A stretch of DNA of 64,000 bases. Source: Candidatus Obscuribacterales bacterium (GTDB taxonomy: Bacteria; Cyanobacteriota; Vampirovibrionia; Obscuribacterales; Obscuribacteraceae). The notes under the pieces were generated by a model. The model was given only the letters and a program-made list of their open reading frames with translations, had not been told where the DNA came from and did not search any database. This document shows positions 52,203-61,087 of the stretch, in pieces (position 1 is the first letter of the stretch; every line of letters begins with the position of its first letter). Location of the stretch: NCBI GenBank assembly GCA_020634035.1, contig JACKCM010000003.1:434001-498000 (forward strand), read 5' to 3'. A program made the translations under genes and the position numbers.

Positions 52203-53318
52203 TTATCCGCCAAAGCTGACCGGTAGGCGGCGAGCCCCCCAGGTGCCTTTCTGATCTTCGAAAAATCCCGGTATGACCGTGGCGCACTCCATACATTTGC
52301 CGTCTTTGATGCGATAGCGACCAAGTTCGTACCAGTCTCTTTCAATGATCAAAGCCTTGCAGCTGTGACAGTAGGTGCTCTGGGAGTCCCGGTCATTGAC
52401 ATTGCCCACGTAGACAAATTTGATTCCGGCAGCCAGAGCCGTATCTCTTGCCCGGACCAAAGTACTGGCCGGGGTTCCGGGACGGTTCATCAGTTTGAAA
52501 TCAGGATGGAAGGCGGTAAAGTGCACCGGCACGAACTCTCCGAGGTTTTCTACTATCCAGTCGCACATTCGCTTGAACTCATCTTGATCATCATTCTCCT
52601 CGGGAATGACCAGATTGGTTATCTCGAACCAGGTATTCGATTCTTTTTTGAGCCATTTGAGAGTGTCGAGCACAGGCTCCAGATGGGAGAGCGTCAACTT
52701 ACTGTAGAAACGCTCGGTGAAAGCCTTGAGGTCGACGTTGGCGGCATCCATCCAGGAAAAGAACTCTGTCCTTGCCTCAGGATTGATATAACCGGCAGTG
52801 ACCGCCACGTTCTTGATGCCTCTTTCCCGGCAGACCCTGGCTGTGTCCACCGCGTACTCCAACCAGATTACCGGGTCGTTATAAGTATAGGCGACACTAC
52901 GCGCGCCTAATTTAGACGCCGCATCGGCTATCTGCTCAGGAGAGGCTTCTTCCGACAGACGCTCTATCTCCCGAGATTTGCTGATATCCCAGTTCTGGCA
53001 AAATCGACAGCCGAGATTGCAGCCTGCCGTTCCGAAAGAGAGAACAGAAGAACCCGGATAGAAGTGATTGAGCGGCTTTTTCTCTATCGGGTCGATACAA
53101 AAACCGGTGCTTTTGCCATAAGTGGTCAAATACATCTGCCCTTCGATGTTCTGACGAACGAAGCAGAAACCGCGATCTCCTTCTTTCATTACACAGGCAC
53201 GGGGGCAGAGGTCGCAGAAGATCTTCTCCTGACCTGCTTCTTCAATTGTGTGCCAGTAGCGACCGGGAACGCATGCATCGACCGACTGACTGGCATTGAC
53301 CTTGCTACTCTCTTCCAC
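52203..53318 (-). CDS. amrS: AmmeMemoRadiSam system radical SAM enzyme
   Basis: 371 residues, typical of the AmrS family. Seen: the N-terminal Cys-rich segment (FCDLCPRAC), the radical SAM cluster motif C-x3-C-x2-C (CNLGCRFC, Cys100/104/107), TYNDPVIWLEY, AVTAGYINPEA and HFTAFHPDFKL. The family normally occurs with Memo and AMMECR1-like proteins; neither gene is in this window, so the partners are elsewhere or absent. The reaction is not established in what I know. Start GTG 53318. Confidence 0.93.
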   Translation of the reverse strand: MEESSKVNASQSVDACVPGRYWHTIEEAGQEKIFCDLCPRACVMKEGDRGFCFVRQNIEGQMYLTTYGKSTGFCIDPIEKKPLNHFYPGSSVLSFGTAGCNLGCRFCQNWDISKSREIERLSEEASPEQIADAASKLGARSVAYTYNDPVIWLEYAVDTARVCRERGIKNVAVTAGYINPEARTEFFSWMDAANVDLKAFTERFYSKLTLSHLEPVLDTLKWLKKESNTWFEITNLVIPEENDDQDEFKRMCDWIVENLGEFVPVHFTAFHPDFKLMNRPGTPASTLVRARDTALAAGIKFVYVGNVNDRDSQSTYCHSCKALIIERDWYELGRYRIKDGKCMECATVIPGFFEDQKGTWGARRLPVSFGG

Positions 53319-53437
53319 TGTGCCGCCTCTCTCTTCTTGGCTCCTTTCTAATCTCAGTATAAATAATCAGAAGGTTGATGAGGTGTCCAAAAATCAGCCG
53401 ATTCGCATATAGACGTCCAGAGAGCAAAACAGCGCTC

Positions 53438-55504
53438 ATGGCGATTGGCAAAGGAGACCACCCGGTGGTAAGCAAGTTGGGCGAAGCAGCCGAGACTATT
53501 ACAAAAAAAGAGAGCCCTTCTTCTGACGAGACAAGACGCAGCCTGCTTCAGGAAACTGCTCCGGAGAAACTGCTCGACGGTATTCAAAAGAGCGAGAGCG
53601 TCAGTTTGAGCGCCAGCGCTGGGGGCAATGGCTTGAGCCTGAAAGATCTGGAAGATATTTCAGAGAGCATCAACAGCAAGATGGACGATGTGGCCAAACT
53701 GGGAAGAATGGCCCGTTCCATGAAACAGCATGACTTCAAATTCAATAAAGGCGAAGTTCAAGACGAAAAGAAAGCCTGGGGAAGTCGGGGTATAAACTCG
53801 GATGACTTGAACTGGGCTCTGCGCGATGTCGGCAACGAAATCCTTGGTCCCGTCGTCAAAAAAGACGAGACAAAAACCTGCCTGTCAAAAGGTGAAGCAG
53901 ACTTTCTCAGCAATATTGTCACAGGCAGCAGAATAAACCTGGATGGTGCCGCCAGAGTGAACCAGACAGACAAAGTCCTCTACGACAGCGATCAGTTCTC
54001 TTCAGAAGACTGGAGCCGAATCAGAGAGGCGATGGACGAAACGCGCAGTGGCGAATCTCACCTTCCTTCAATCACCCTCACCGGATTTGAAAGAGAATTA
54101 GACAAAGGCGAACCGTCGATAAAAGTCGAGAGAGACGGAGCCGAGACCAGAACCTACGATCCGGAAACCGGCATCAGAACCAGCACCCGTGACGGCAGAA
54201 CTGTCGCCGAGGTAGCACCGGACACCAGAGTAACGAGAGAAGGCGACACCACCACCTACGAATCTCACGGCAGAAGAATCTTCGAACAACACGGCAACGA
54301 AAAGATCTTCCGGCTCAAAGACGGCACCGAAGTACATGTCGAAAACGGCGAAGCACGCATGATCGTTGACGGCGAGCCCAGACTGATTCATGGGCTGAAC
54401 GGCATGGTGAGAGAGATGCGCCATGGAATCATGGTCGCCGCCAGAGAAGCCAAAACCCCGGAAGCAGCTCTGGAAGCAGCCGGACAACAGCTCGATCTGA
54501 CAACACAAGAAAAACCAGTGATGATCGCCCGCGCCGGCGGTTTGAGCCTGGTCCGAAACGGCAAACTGGTGGCTGACTTTGCCGATGGTGGCGATTCGGA
54601 CAAACCACCCGAAGCGACTTTCTACCTCTCTGAGACAAGAAAACTTGTCCGGACTTCAGATGGCAAACTACTGATCAAAGAAGATGGAAAAGGCGATATC
54701 GAGCTATCTCGTGAACAGATAGAATTTCTAGTCAGCAAACTGGGAGACAACGCCAGGTTCATATCGAGAACACTCCGCTCCCTCGATATGGGGCAGTCGG
54801 TAATCTATGACGAGAACCTCACCCTCGATGTAACACGAAACATCCAGGGTATCCTCCGAAACGGAGCTGACAGACACGAAGACACCCACTTCGCCGTGGA
54901 TCGAACCGGTCTCACCATGACCGAAAAGGGAGCAACCACTCACTACGATACGAACACAGGCGTTCTCGACCATAAAACCGCCGACGGAGAGACCATCAGT
55001 CTCACCCCCACAGAAAAGAACATCGATGTGAAGACCGCCGAGCTCGAGATGAAAGACGGAGTGGTCCGCTTCGAGGGAAGCAACACTGTCATCAACAACG
55101 ACGGCTCCATCGACCTGGGCAACGGAACTACCATTGATACCAGCGGCAACGTGCACCTCGGTGACGGACGTGTGATCCAGGCTTCGGGTCAGAATGGAGA
55201 AAGAGCGCTCAATCAGCCATCCGAAAAAAGTCTCGATATCTACATGGGCTTTGCCAAATCTCTGGCAGCCTCGGTGGCCGGTCGGGCCGCATCCGGCTCG
55301 GTCACGTTATCGGACATTGCCATGCTCAAAGCCAACCTCTCCATCATCGGCAATTACATGGGCTTCTTCTCTCAGCTTGGCAACCTTGAAATCGTCAACT
55401 CCCTGAGCACCTCCTGGGCTCTGGTCAAAGACTCCCTTGACAAAGCCGAGCCAAAACTACGCGAAAAGCAAGAGAAGGTCCAGGGCATACAAAAAAGCAA
55501 ATAA
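53438..55504 (+). CDS. Large hydrophilic repeat-rich protein of unknown function
   Basis: 688 residues from ATG 53438 (MAIGKGDHPVV); the frame opens at 53375. No signal peptide is visible. After a helical N-terminal part comes a strand-turn repeat region rich in D-G/E-N-G turns: TREGDTTTYESHGRRIFEQH, DGTEVHVENGEARMIVDG, and later LTMTEKGATTHYDTNTGVLD and DGSIDLGNGTTIDTSGNVHL. The C-terminal ~90 residues are helical (AKSLAASVAGRAASGS). The pattern suggests a beta-solenoid or RHS-like structure, not a recognised family. It shares with the large protein at 2418-6374 a hydrophilic, Asp/Gly-rich style. Function unknown. Confidence 0.7.
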   Translation: MAIGKGDHPVVSKLGEAAETITKKESPSSDETRRSLLQETAPEKLLDGIQKSESVSLSASAGGNGLSLKDLEDISESINSKMDDVAKLGRMARSMKQHDFKFNKGEVQDEKKAWGSRGINSDDLNWALRDVGNEILGPVVKKDETKTCLSKGEADFLSNIVTGSRINLDGAARVNQTDKVLYDSDQFSSEDWSRIREAMDETRSGESHLPSITLTGFERELDKGEPSIKVERDGAETRTYDPETGIRTSTRDGRTVAEVAPDTRVTREGDTTTYESHGRRIFEQHGNEKIFRLKDGTEVHVENGEARMIVDGEPRLIHGLNGMVREMRHGIMVAAREAKTPEAALEAAGQQLDLTTQEKPVMIARAGGLSLVRNGKLVADFADGGDSDKPPEATFYLSETRKLVRTSDGKLLIKEDGKGDIELSREQIEFLVSKLGDNARFISRTLRSLDMGQSVIYDENLTLDVTRNIQGILRNGADRHEDTHFAVDRTGLTMTEKGATTHYDTNTGVLDHKTADGETISLTPTEKNIDVKTAELEMKDGVVRFEGSNTVINNDGSIDLGNGTTIDTSGNVHLGDGRVIQASGQNGERALNQPSEKSLDIYMGFAKSLAASVAGRAASGSVTLSDIAMLKANLSIIGNYMGFFSQLGNLEIVNSLSTSWALVKDSLDKAEPKLREKQEKVQGIQKSK

Positions 55505-55572
55505 TTGAGGCAGTGATTAAGTTAAGGTCCTCAAAAGTGGTACATACTACCTAAGTAGTTATCGGATCACTG

Positions 55573-57171
55573 ATGTTTAATCGTAACCGTCCTCAACCTC
55601 CAGCCAAGCCCAAAGCCGGCGGCACGATAAAGTTGCCGCAGCTGTGGAGTATTCCTGAGCGCGATCAGATCAGCGACATGATGCAACAGGCTCAAAAAAA
55701 CAACAATGTCTCTATCGAGCAGATGTGGTCTGTGGAAGGTCTGGACAAAATGTTTGTGCTCAACTGCCTGGTGGACGAAGAAGGCGATCCTCTCTGGATT
55801 TTAAAAGAGACGATCATAATGGACAGCAAGCTTCTCTGGGAGCACCGTTCCAGAGATATCGAGCTGGTCCACAGCCTGGTAGAAGGAGAATGCCAGGGCG
55901 AAGTAGCCGCCTCTCAACCTGGCTCGGGCGGTCTTGGAGCAGGCAATGTCAGTATAAACATCGAGCATGAGGGCGCCGCCGCTGCGGGCACTGTGCCCAA
56001 CCAGGAGAATTCGGTAAAAGCCAGTGCGGTACTGCCGATGCTCCACAACGAAGACGCCATTCTCCAGGGTGATCTCACCAAAATTCAGATTACGATGGTG
56101 CTTCAATCGATTCAGATGGGCAAAATGACCGGTCGCCTGGCGATTCGTACCGAATCAAAAGGGGTCGATGTCTATTTCGATGAAGGAGAGCCCACCCACG
56201 CCACCGACGGAGTGGACAAAGGCAACGAGGTTATATTCGATCTCGTCTGCCTGCAATCAGGAAAGTTCCAGTTTATCCCTGATGAGCGCACCGTAGAAAG
56301 AAGCGTCACCTACCGCCTCGACGGTCTTCTGATGGAATCCATCTCTCTGGTGGACCAGAGCAATTACCTGGTCAAAGAAGGCTTGAAAGACTCCTGCTAT
56401 CTGATCTCACGAGCTCTTTCCATGACAGAGCAGGACCTGACCAACACCCTGAGCCAGGGACTGCCCCTCGATCAGAACGTCCAGTTCGACCTTTTGCGTT
56501 ATCTGGGCAACTACAAGCAGTTCTCCGAGATGCAGACCGCTAAACCCCTGAAACGTTCAGAATGGGTGCCGATACTCTTCAATCTCGTCACCCTGGGCAT
56601 CGTCAGTATCGCCGAAACGCCCCCTCAAGATTCCACCCATGCCGCCGTGGTGGAAGAACAGATAGATTACAACTCTCTGGCTGCCAGCTTAAAGCCGATA
56701 ACCCGGGCAGAAACAGGCATCCTCATCTATCCGGCCCTTCAATACTTTCTCGCCCAGGAAATCTATCGCAATCAGCTCTGCGGTATTCCGGTCACCCTTG
56801 CCGTATTCAGCATAAAAATGCACGAAGTCGGCAAAGAGCTAACCAACCTCGACATCTTCGATATCATGGCTCAGATTACCGAGATGAAAAGACCGATTGA
56901 TATTCTCGGACACTTCCAGACCTTCGAGTATGCCCTGATCCTGCCCAACATGGGCTCGCGAGCTGCTGCCAATGTGGTCCAGAAGATTCAGTCTGCGATC
57001 CCCTCTGTCACCTTCAAGTCGGGAATAAACGGGGCGAATATTACAATCGATTTTGGAATAGCGGGTGTTCCCGAGCACTGTACGAGTATGGGACAATTAA
57101 TCCCCGCTGCGGCCGAAGCCAGAAAACGAGCCGAATCCACATCTTCGAATGTCATGGTCTACCAATCTTGA
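55573..57171 (+). CDS. PATAN (DUF4388) protein with degenerate GGDEF-like domain
   Basis: 532 residues, no signal peptide. The PATAN/DUF4388 domain spans about 166-258 (ITMVLQSIQMGKMTGRLAIR; VYFDEGEPTHATDG; CLQSGKFQFIPDE). The C-terminal part from ~376 follows the GGDEF fold (ETGILIYPALQYFLAQEIYR; VTLAVFSIKMHEVG), but where G-G-D/E-E-F should be it reads FQTFEYALILP, so diguanylate cyclase activity is not expected; it could bind a nucleotide or act as a scaffold. The N-terminal ~150 residues are unrecognised. The MglA-like GTPase starts 59 bp downstream on the same strand, a pairing that suggests a joint signalling role. Confidence 0.88.
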   Translation: MFNRNRPQPPAKPKAGGTIKLPQLWSIPERDQISDMMQQAQKNNNVSIEQMWSVEGLDKMFVLNCLVDEEGDPLWILKETIIMDSKLLWEHRSRDIELVHSLVEGECQGEVAASQPGSGGLGAGNVSINIEHEGAAAAGTVPNQENSVKASAVLPMLHNEDAILQGDLTKIQITMVLQSIQMGKMTGRLAIRTESKGVDVYFDEGEPTHATDGVDKGNEVIFDLVCLQSGKFQFIPDERTVERSVTYRLDGLLMESISLVDQSNYLVKEGLKDSCYLISRALSMTEQDLTNTLSQGLPLDQNVQFDLLRYLGNYKQFSEMQTAKPLKRSEWVPILFNLVTLGIVSIAETPPQDSTHAAVVEEQIDYNSLAASLKPITRAETGILIYPALQYFLAQEIYRNQLCGIPVTLAVFSIKMHEVGKELTNLDIFDIMAQITEMKRPIDILGHFQTFEYALILPNMGSRAAANVVQKIQSAIPSVTFKSGINGANITIDFGIAGVPEHCTSMGQLIPAAAEARKRAESTSSNVMVYQS

Positions 57172-57230
57172 AGAACTTTCTCTAAAATTGAGTTTGCAGA
57201 ATAGATGAATCATTACCAGAAAGAAAAACG

Positions 57231-57818
57231 ATGCCACTGATAAATTTTGCCAAGCGAGAAATCACTTACAAACTTGTTTACTATGGCACCGGTCTTGGTG
57301 GCAAAACAACCAACCTGAAATATATTCACGGTCAGGTCAACCAGGCCTGTCGTGGCGAGATGATTTCACTCGCCACCGAAACAGAAAGAACACTTTTCTT
57401 CGACTTCATGCCCCTGGAGCTTGATCTGGTCAACGGCTTCCGGGCAAGAATCGCCATCTACACAGTCCCGGGGCAAGAAGAGTATGATCTCAGCCGCAAA
57501 CAGATACTACGCGGTTGCGACGGCATAATCTTCGTGGCGGACTCCAGCTCGGTGCGTCAGGACGCCAATATAGAATCTCTCAAAAACATGCGAGAGAACT
57601 TGATTTTCAACAAGCTCAAGCTCGAAGAGATCCCCTGGATTCTTCAATACAATAAACGAGATCTGGCCGATGCCGTGCCGCTGGAGAAGCTGGAGCAAAA
57701 TCTGAACCAGGCGCGAGTGCCCTATTTCGAAGCCTGCGCCCTGGAGGGACTGGGTGTCTTCGCCACCTTGAAAGCAGTTATCAAAGAGATGGTCAATCGC
57801 ACCAAAGCGCCTAAATAA
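57231..57818 (+). CDS. MglA-type small Ras-like GTPase (copy 2)
   Basis: 195 residues. P-loop GTGLGGKTT at 19-27, TVPGQ switch II near 78-82 and NKRD near 141-144, the same positions as copy 1 at 10854-11432. Copy 2 follows the PATAN/GGDEF-like gene on the same strand, and its stop overlaps the convergent kdsC-like gene by 8 bp. No Roadblock/MglB-type gene is adjacent. Family assignment firm; process unknown, polarity or gliding/twitching control by analogy. Confidence 0.92.
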   Translation: MPLINFAKREITYKLVYYGTGLGGKTTNLKYIHGQVNQACRGEMISLATETERTLFFDFMPLELDLVNGFRARIAIYTVPGQEEYDLSRKQILRGCDGIIFVADSSSVRQDANIESLKNMRENLIFNKLKLEEIPWILQYNKRDLADAVPLEKLEQNLNQARVPYFEACALEGLGVFATLKAVIKEMVNRTKAPK

Positions 57819-58473
57819 ACTTGTACTTGCGAAGCAATCCGTCCCACTGGTCCTGACTTTTCAGAATCAACTCGGCTATCTCGCGAATCGCCCCTTCTCC
57901 ACCCGAAGCTGTGGTTATATAGTCCGCCATTGCTTTAAGCTCTGGCCTGGCATTGCCTACACAGCAGCCGAAACCGCTAGCTTTTATAAGGGGCGCGTCG
58001 GTAAAATCGTCTCCGACAAAACATGCTTGCTCAGCAGTGAGAGACTCTTCTTTGAGAATGTTTTCGAAAATCTCCTCTTTCTCGAGGAAGCCCTGATAGA
58101 CATGGGACATCTTCAAAATTCGCGCTCTTTCGGTGGTCGCTATAGAATCGCGCCCGCTTATCACGCCGGTCTTGATGCCGACAGAATGAAGCATATGAAT
58201 GCCGAGCCCATCCTGAGAGTTAAATGCCTTGAACTCGGCAGGCAGACCATCGGGTCCGGGCACATAAAAAAGCTGTCCGGAAGTCAGCACTCCATCAACG
58301 TCCATAAGAAGAAGCTTCACTTTAGAAGCCTTCTCCAGAATCTCTTTGCTTACATCAAGCGCCTTGCAAACTTCCATCAGATACCCTCTCTTCTCATCTG
58401 CCAGTTCTCGCGACAAAACCTTTTCGGCTTTTGCCGACAGAGCGTGGTCAATAGGATATTCTTTTTGAGGCAA
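57811..58473 (-). CDS. KdsC-type HAD phosphatase with N-terminal extension
   Basis: 220 residues. Seen: HAD motif I LLLMDVDGVLTSG with Asp58/Asp60, TGVISGRDS (motif II Ser/Thr region), and motif IV VGDDFTDAPL: the KDO-8-phosphate phosphatase (KdsC) group, acting in Kdo and hence lipopolysaccharide synthesis. KdsC is normally ~170-190 residues; the ~50-residue helical N-terminal extension is additional. No other Kdo or LPS gene is in the window, so another sugar phosphate could be the substrate. Divergent from the FAD oxidoreductase, with overlapping start regions. Confidence 0.85.
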   Translation of the reverse strand: MPQKEYPIDHALSAKAEKVLSRELADEKRGYLMEVCKALDVSKEILEKASKVKLLLMDVDGVLTSGQLFYVPGPDGLPAEFKAFNSQDGLGIHMLHSVGIKTGVISGRDSIATTERARILKMSHVYQGFLEKEEIFENILKEESLTAEQACFVGDDFTDAPLIKASGFGCCVGNARPELKAMADYITTASGGEGAIREIAELILKSQDQWDGLLRKYKFI

Positions 58474-60759
58474 TTTTTAAAGAAGCTGGTTTTTCTTCTT
58501 CATGCAGCACTCGCCCTCAATTCAATAGTCGCCCCCGAAACCCGGGCCTCCCACCTCCATGGAATCCCCGCCAAACCAATGACATCCAAGAAGCTAGATC
58601 CTAAATATCCGGAGCAGTTTACGGTCATCGACATCCAGGCCCTGGATGAGAAAGACCCTGAAGCGGCCATCAAAACCATAACCTGCCCGGTGCCAGATCG
58701 AACCATCAAATGTGATGTCCTGGTGGCAGGAGGCGGCATGGGCGGAGTGGCTGCCGCCCACGCCCTGACCAGAACTCTCAACGGAGAAACCGGAAGACGG
58801 CGCCGCCCCCGGGTCTGCCTGCTAGAAGAGACCAACTGGCTCGGTGGTCAAATGACCAGCCAGGCTGTCTCAGCCTTCGATGAGAACGCCCTGGTAGAGA
58901 CCAGCGGCGCCTCCAGACACTATCTAAAACTCAGAGAACTTATCCGTGACTATTATCTGGATAGATACTCTGTAAAAGAAGAATGCAAAGGACCTCGCTT
59001 TAATCCAGGCAACTGCTGGGTTTCCAGGCTTTCCTTCGAGCCAAAAATAGGACTGCATGCAATAGACTCGATGCTCGAGCAAGCGATTCGAGACGACAAG
59101 CTCGAGATTTTCCATCGTACAAAAGTGGTCAAAGTAGATAGCCAACTCCTGAAAAATGGGAAACACAAGATAAAGTCATTGCTGGCCGCCAATCTTGAAA
59201 GTGGTGAGACCATAGAGTTTCGTCCCCGGATTGTAATAGATGCCACCGAATTAGGTGACCTTCTTCCCCTGGCTCAAGTCTCTTATCGACTCGGAGAAGA
59301 AGGCAAGGATGCCACCGGTGAACCGCATGCAGCCCCCGAACCCCAGAGCGAATGGGTACAGGACTTCATCTTTCCTTTTGTAGTAGAGTTTTGCCCGGAC
59401 CAGAACCATACTATAGAAAAACCGACCGACTACGAAAAGTTGCGAGATCAGGGTCAGTTCACTTTGCTCGGCTACAAAATGTTCGAAACCACAATGAAAG
59501 GTGATCGAGAGCTGCTTCCTTTCTGGACTTACCGAAGACTGATAGACAGTGCCACTTTTCAGGATCTCGCTTACCAGAACGATATCGCCATGATCAACTG
59601 GGAAGCAAACGATGTATCGGATAGAAATTTCATCGACAAAGATCCTCAGACCATGGTGCGTTATCTGGCAGAAGCGAAACAGATAAGCCTGGGCTTTCTC
59701 TACTGGCTGCAAACCGAAGCACCAAGGGATGACGGCGGCAAAGGCTATCCTGAGCTCAAGCTGCGCGAAGACATTTTGCAGAGCGCCGACGGCTTATCAA
59801 AATATCCTTATATTCGAGAGTCGCGAAGAATAATACCGGAGCGATTGGTCGTTGAAAACGATATCGGAGTCTCGTTCAACTCTGGCGCTCGGGCACGTTT
59901 CTGCAAAGACAGCGTCGGAATCGGTCATTATCCGATAGACATTCACGGACCTCAGGAAAAAGGCGCCGCCCAGGAGACAAGACCTTTTCAGATTCCGATG
60001 GGGGCGCTTCTTCCAAAAGACGCCGAGAACTTACTGCCTGCCTGCAAAAACCTCGGGGTCTCACACCTGGCAAACGGTGCCTACAGGCTTCACCCGGTAG
60101 AATGGGCAATTGGCACCGCCAGCGGCATCATAGCCAGGGAAGCCGTCATGGAAGGTTCTCAACCCCACAAATATTTCCAGGACAAAGACAGGCTTCTGAG
60201 CCTGCAAAAGCTACTTGTTCATGAAGGCGAGCCTATTTACTGGTTCGACGACGTGCCGGTGGATCATTTCGCTTTTGCGCAAATTCAGCTCCTGGCCGCC
60301 ACAGGCACCATGACCGGTGACACCGACAGCCTCCACTTCAATCCGGACAAACCCATTTCAAGACAGATGGCTGCCAAAATCGCTGCCCGGGTGATAGATC
60401 GCAGTCGCTCAGCAGGAATTTTGATAAAGGATGTGGACGAGAACCATCCTTTCTCTGCCTATATCAACTCTATGGTCGGCTTCAACATCATGGATCTCGA
60501 TAGGGACTTCAGCTTTCGCCCGGCAGCAGCACTGACCATAGAAGAACTCTCGACCATGGCCGAGAGTCGCCAGCTTCGCCTGCCTTCAAGGTCTCTGGTG
60601 CATATAGAAGCGCTCTCGAAAAGCGAACTGGATTCCAATCCCCAGGCGCTGGTGACCAGAGCCCAGTTCGCCGAATGGATAGCGGCGGTTATCACCTATA
60701 AGAAGAAATGGGAAAAACTGGCAAAAGAACTGCGAGAAGGTCCTTTAGCAGCCAACTGA
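58465..60759 (+). CDS. Exported FAD-dependent oxidoreductase with C-terminal SLH repeats
   Basis: 764 residues from TTG 58465, with AGGA 8 bases upstream. The N-terminus (RQFLKKLVFLLHAALALNS) is a signal peptide. The FAD-binding Rossmann motif CDVLVAGGGMGGVAAAHALT is near residue 85 (GGGMGG), and the body fits the FAD_oxidored (PF12831) type. From ~590 come SLH-like repeats: FDDVPVDHFAFAQIQLLAAT ... FNPDKPISRQMAAKIAARVI, a second at IKDVDENHPFSAYINSMVGF, and a partial third (VTRAQFAEWIAAVI), suggesting cell-wall anchoring. The open frame continues back to 58027 but is antisense to kdsC and not part of the gene. Substrate unknown. Confidence 0.85.
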   Translation: MRQFLKKLVFLLHAALALNSIVAPETRASHLHGIPAKPMTSKKLDPKYPEQFTVIDIQALDEKDPEAAIKTITCPVPDRTIKCDVLVAGGGMGGVAAAHALTRTLNGETGRRRRPRVCLLEETNWLGGQMTSQAVSAFDENALVETSGASRHYLKLRELIRDYYLDRYSVKEECKGPRFNPGNCWVSRLSFEPKIGLHAIDSMLEQAIRDDKLEIFHRTKVVKVDSQLLKNGKHKIKSLLAANLESGETIEFRPRIVIDATELGDLLPLAQVSYRLGEEGKDATGEPHAAPEPQSEWVQDFIFPFVVEFCPDQNHTIEKPTDYEKLRDQGQFTLLGYKMFETTMKGDRELLPFWTYRRLIDSATFQDLAYQNDIAMINWEANDVSDRNFIDKDPQTMVRYLAEAKQISLGFLYWLQTEAPRDDGGKGYPELKLREDILQSADGLSKYPYIRESRRIIPERLVVENDIGVSFNSGARARFCKDSVGIGHYPIDIHGPQEKGAAQETRPFQIPMGALLPKDAENLLPACKNLGVSHLANGAYRLHPVEWAIGTASGIIAREAVMEGSQPHKYFQDKDRLLSLQKLLVHEGEPIYWFDDVPVDHFAFAQIQLLAATGTMTGDTDSLHFNPDKPISRQMAAKIAARVIDRSRSAGILIKDVDENHPFSAYINSMVGFNIMDLDRDFSFRPAAALTIEELSTMAESRQLRLPSRSLVHIEALSKSELDSNPQALVTRAQFAEWIAAVITYKKKWEKLAKELREGPLAAN

Positions 60760-60788
60760 ACCCATTTGTCTCCGCCTGCCAAGATTGC

Positions 60789-60824
60789 TTGACTTGCATC
60801 CCCGCAGTACCATAATATGGTACT
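60789..60824 (+). promoter_or_regulatory. hicAB promoter with overlapping perfect palindromic operator
   Basis: -35 TTGACT at 60789-60794, a 16-bp spacer and -10 CATAAT at 60811-60816. The -10 lies inside the 19-bp palindrome AGTACCATAATATGGTACT (60806-60824; 9-bp arms, single central A). This is the expected position for a repressor site of the HicB ribbon-helix-helix antitoxin. Transcription would start near 60823, leaving only ~10 nt before the hicA ATG, so the mRNA is nearly leaderless. Confidence 0.65.
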
Positions 60825-60832
60825 ATCACACA

Positions 60833-61087
60833 ATGAAAAGGAAACACCATCGAACTCTATCCAGCATCTATGCCAGGCCCGTAAGCGGTTCAATTAAGTG
60901 GCCAGATATCGAAGCACTATTCAAGGAATTGGGCGCCGAGATAGAAGAAAGAGAAGGATCCAGGGTATGTGTAACTCTTTTCTCTGAAGTAAGAGTTTTT
61001 CACAGACCACACCCCTCCCCCGATACTGACAAAGGTGCTGTAGAGAGCATCAGGAAATGGCTGAGTAGCCATGGAGTAAAGCCATGA
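60833..61087 (+). CDS. hicA: HicA-family toxin (mRNA interferase-like)
   Basis: 84 residues from ATG 60833. HicA toxins cleave mRNA on the ribosome. Seen: IKWPDIEALFKELGAEIEER and REGSRVCVTLFSEVRVFHRP, with the His of FHRPHPSP as candidate catalytic residue, the form of the longer HicA group. No visible ribosome binding site; the predicted mRNA start is about 10 nt upstream. Its TGA overlaps the hicB ATG (ATGA at 61084-61087). The upstream palindrome fits autoregulation. Confidence 0.9.
   Translation: MKRKHHRTLSSIYARPVSGSIKWPDIEALFKELGAEIEEREGSRVCVTLFSEVRVFHRPHPSPDTDKGAVESIRKWLSSHGVKP

Noticed and set aside
58027..58464. N-terminal extension of the FAD oxidoreductase frame
   Set aside because: It is antisense to the kdsC-like gene with no homology-like features; a TTG with AGGA and a signal peptide at 58465 explains the true start.
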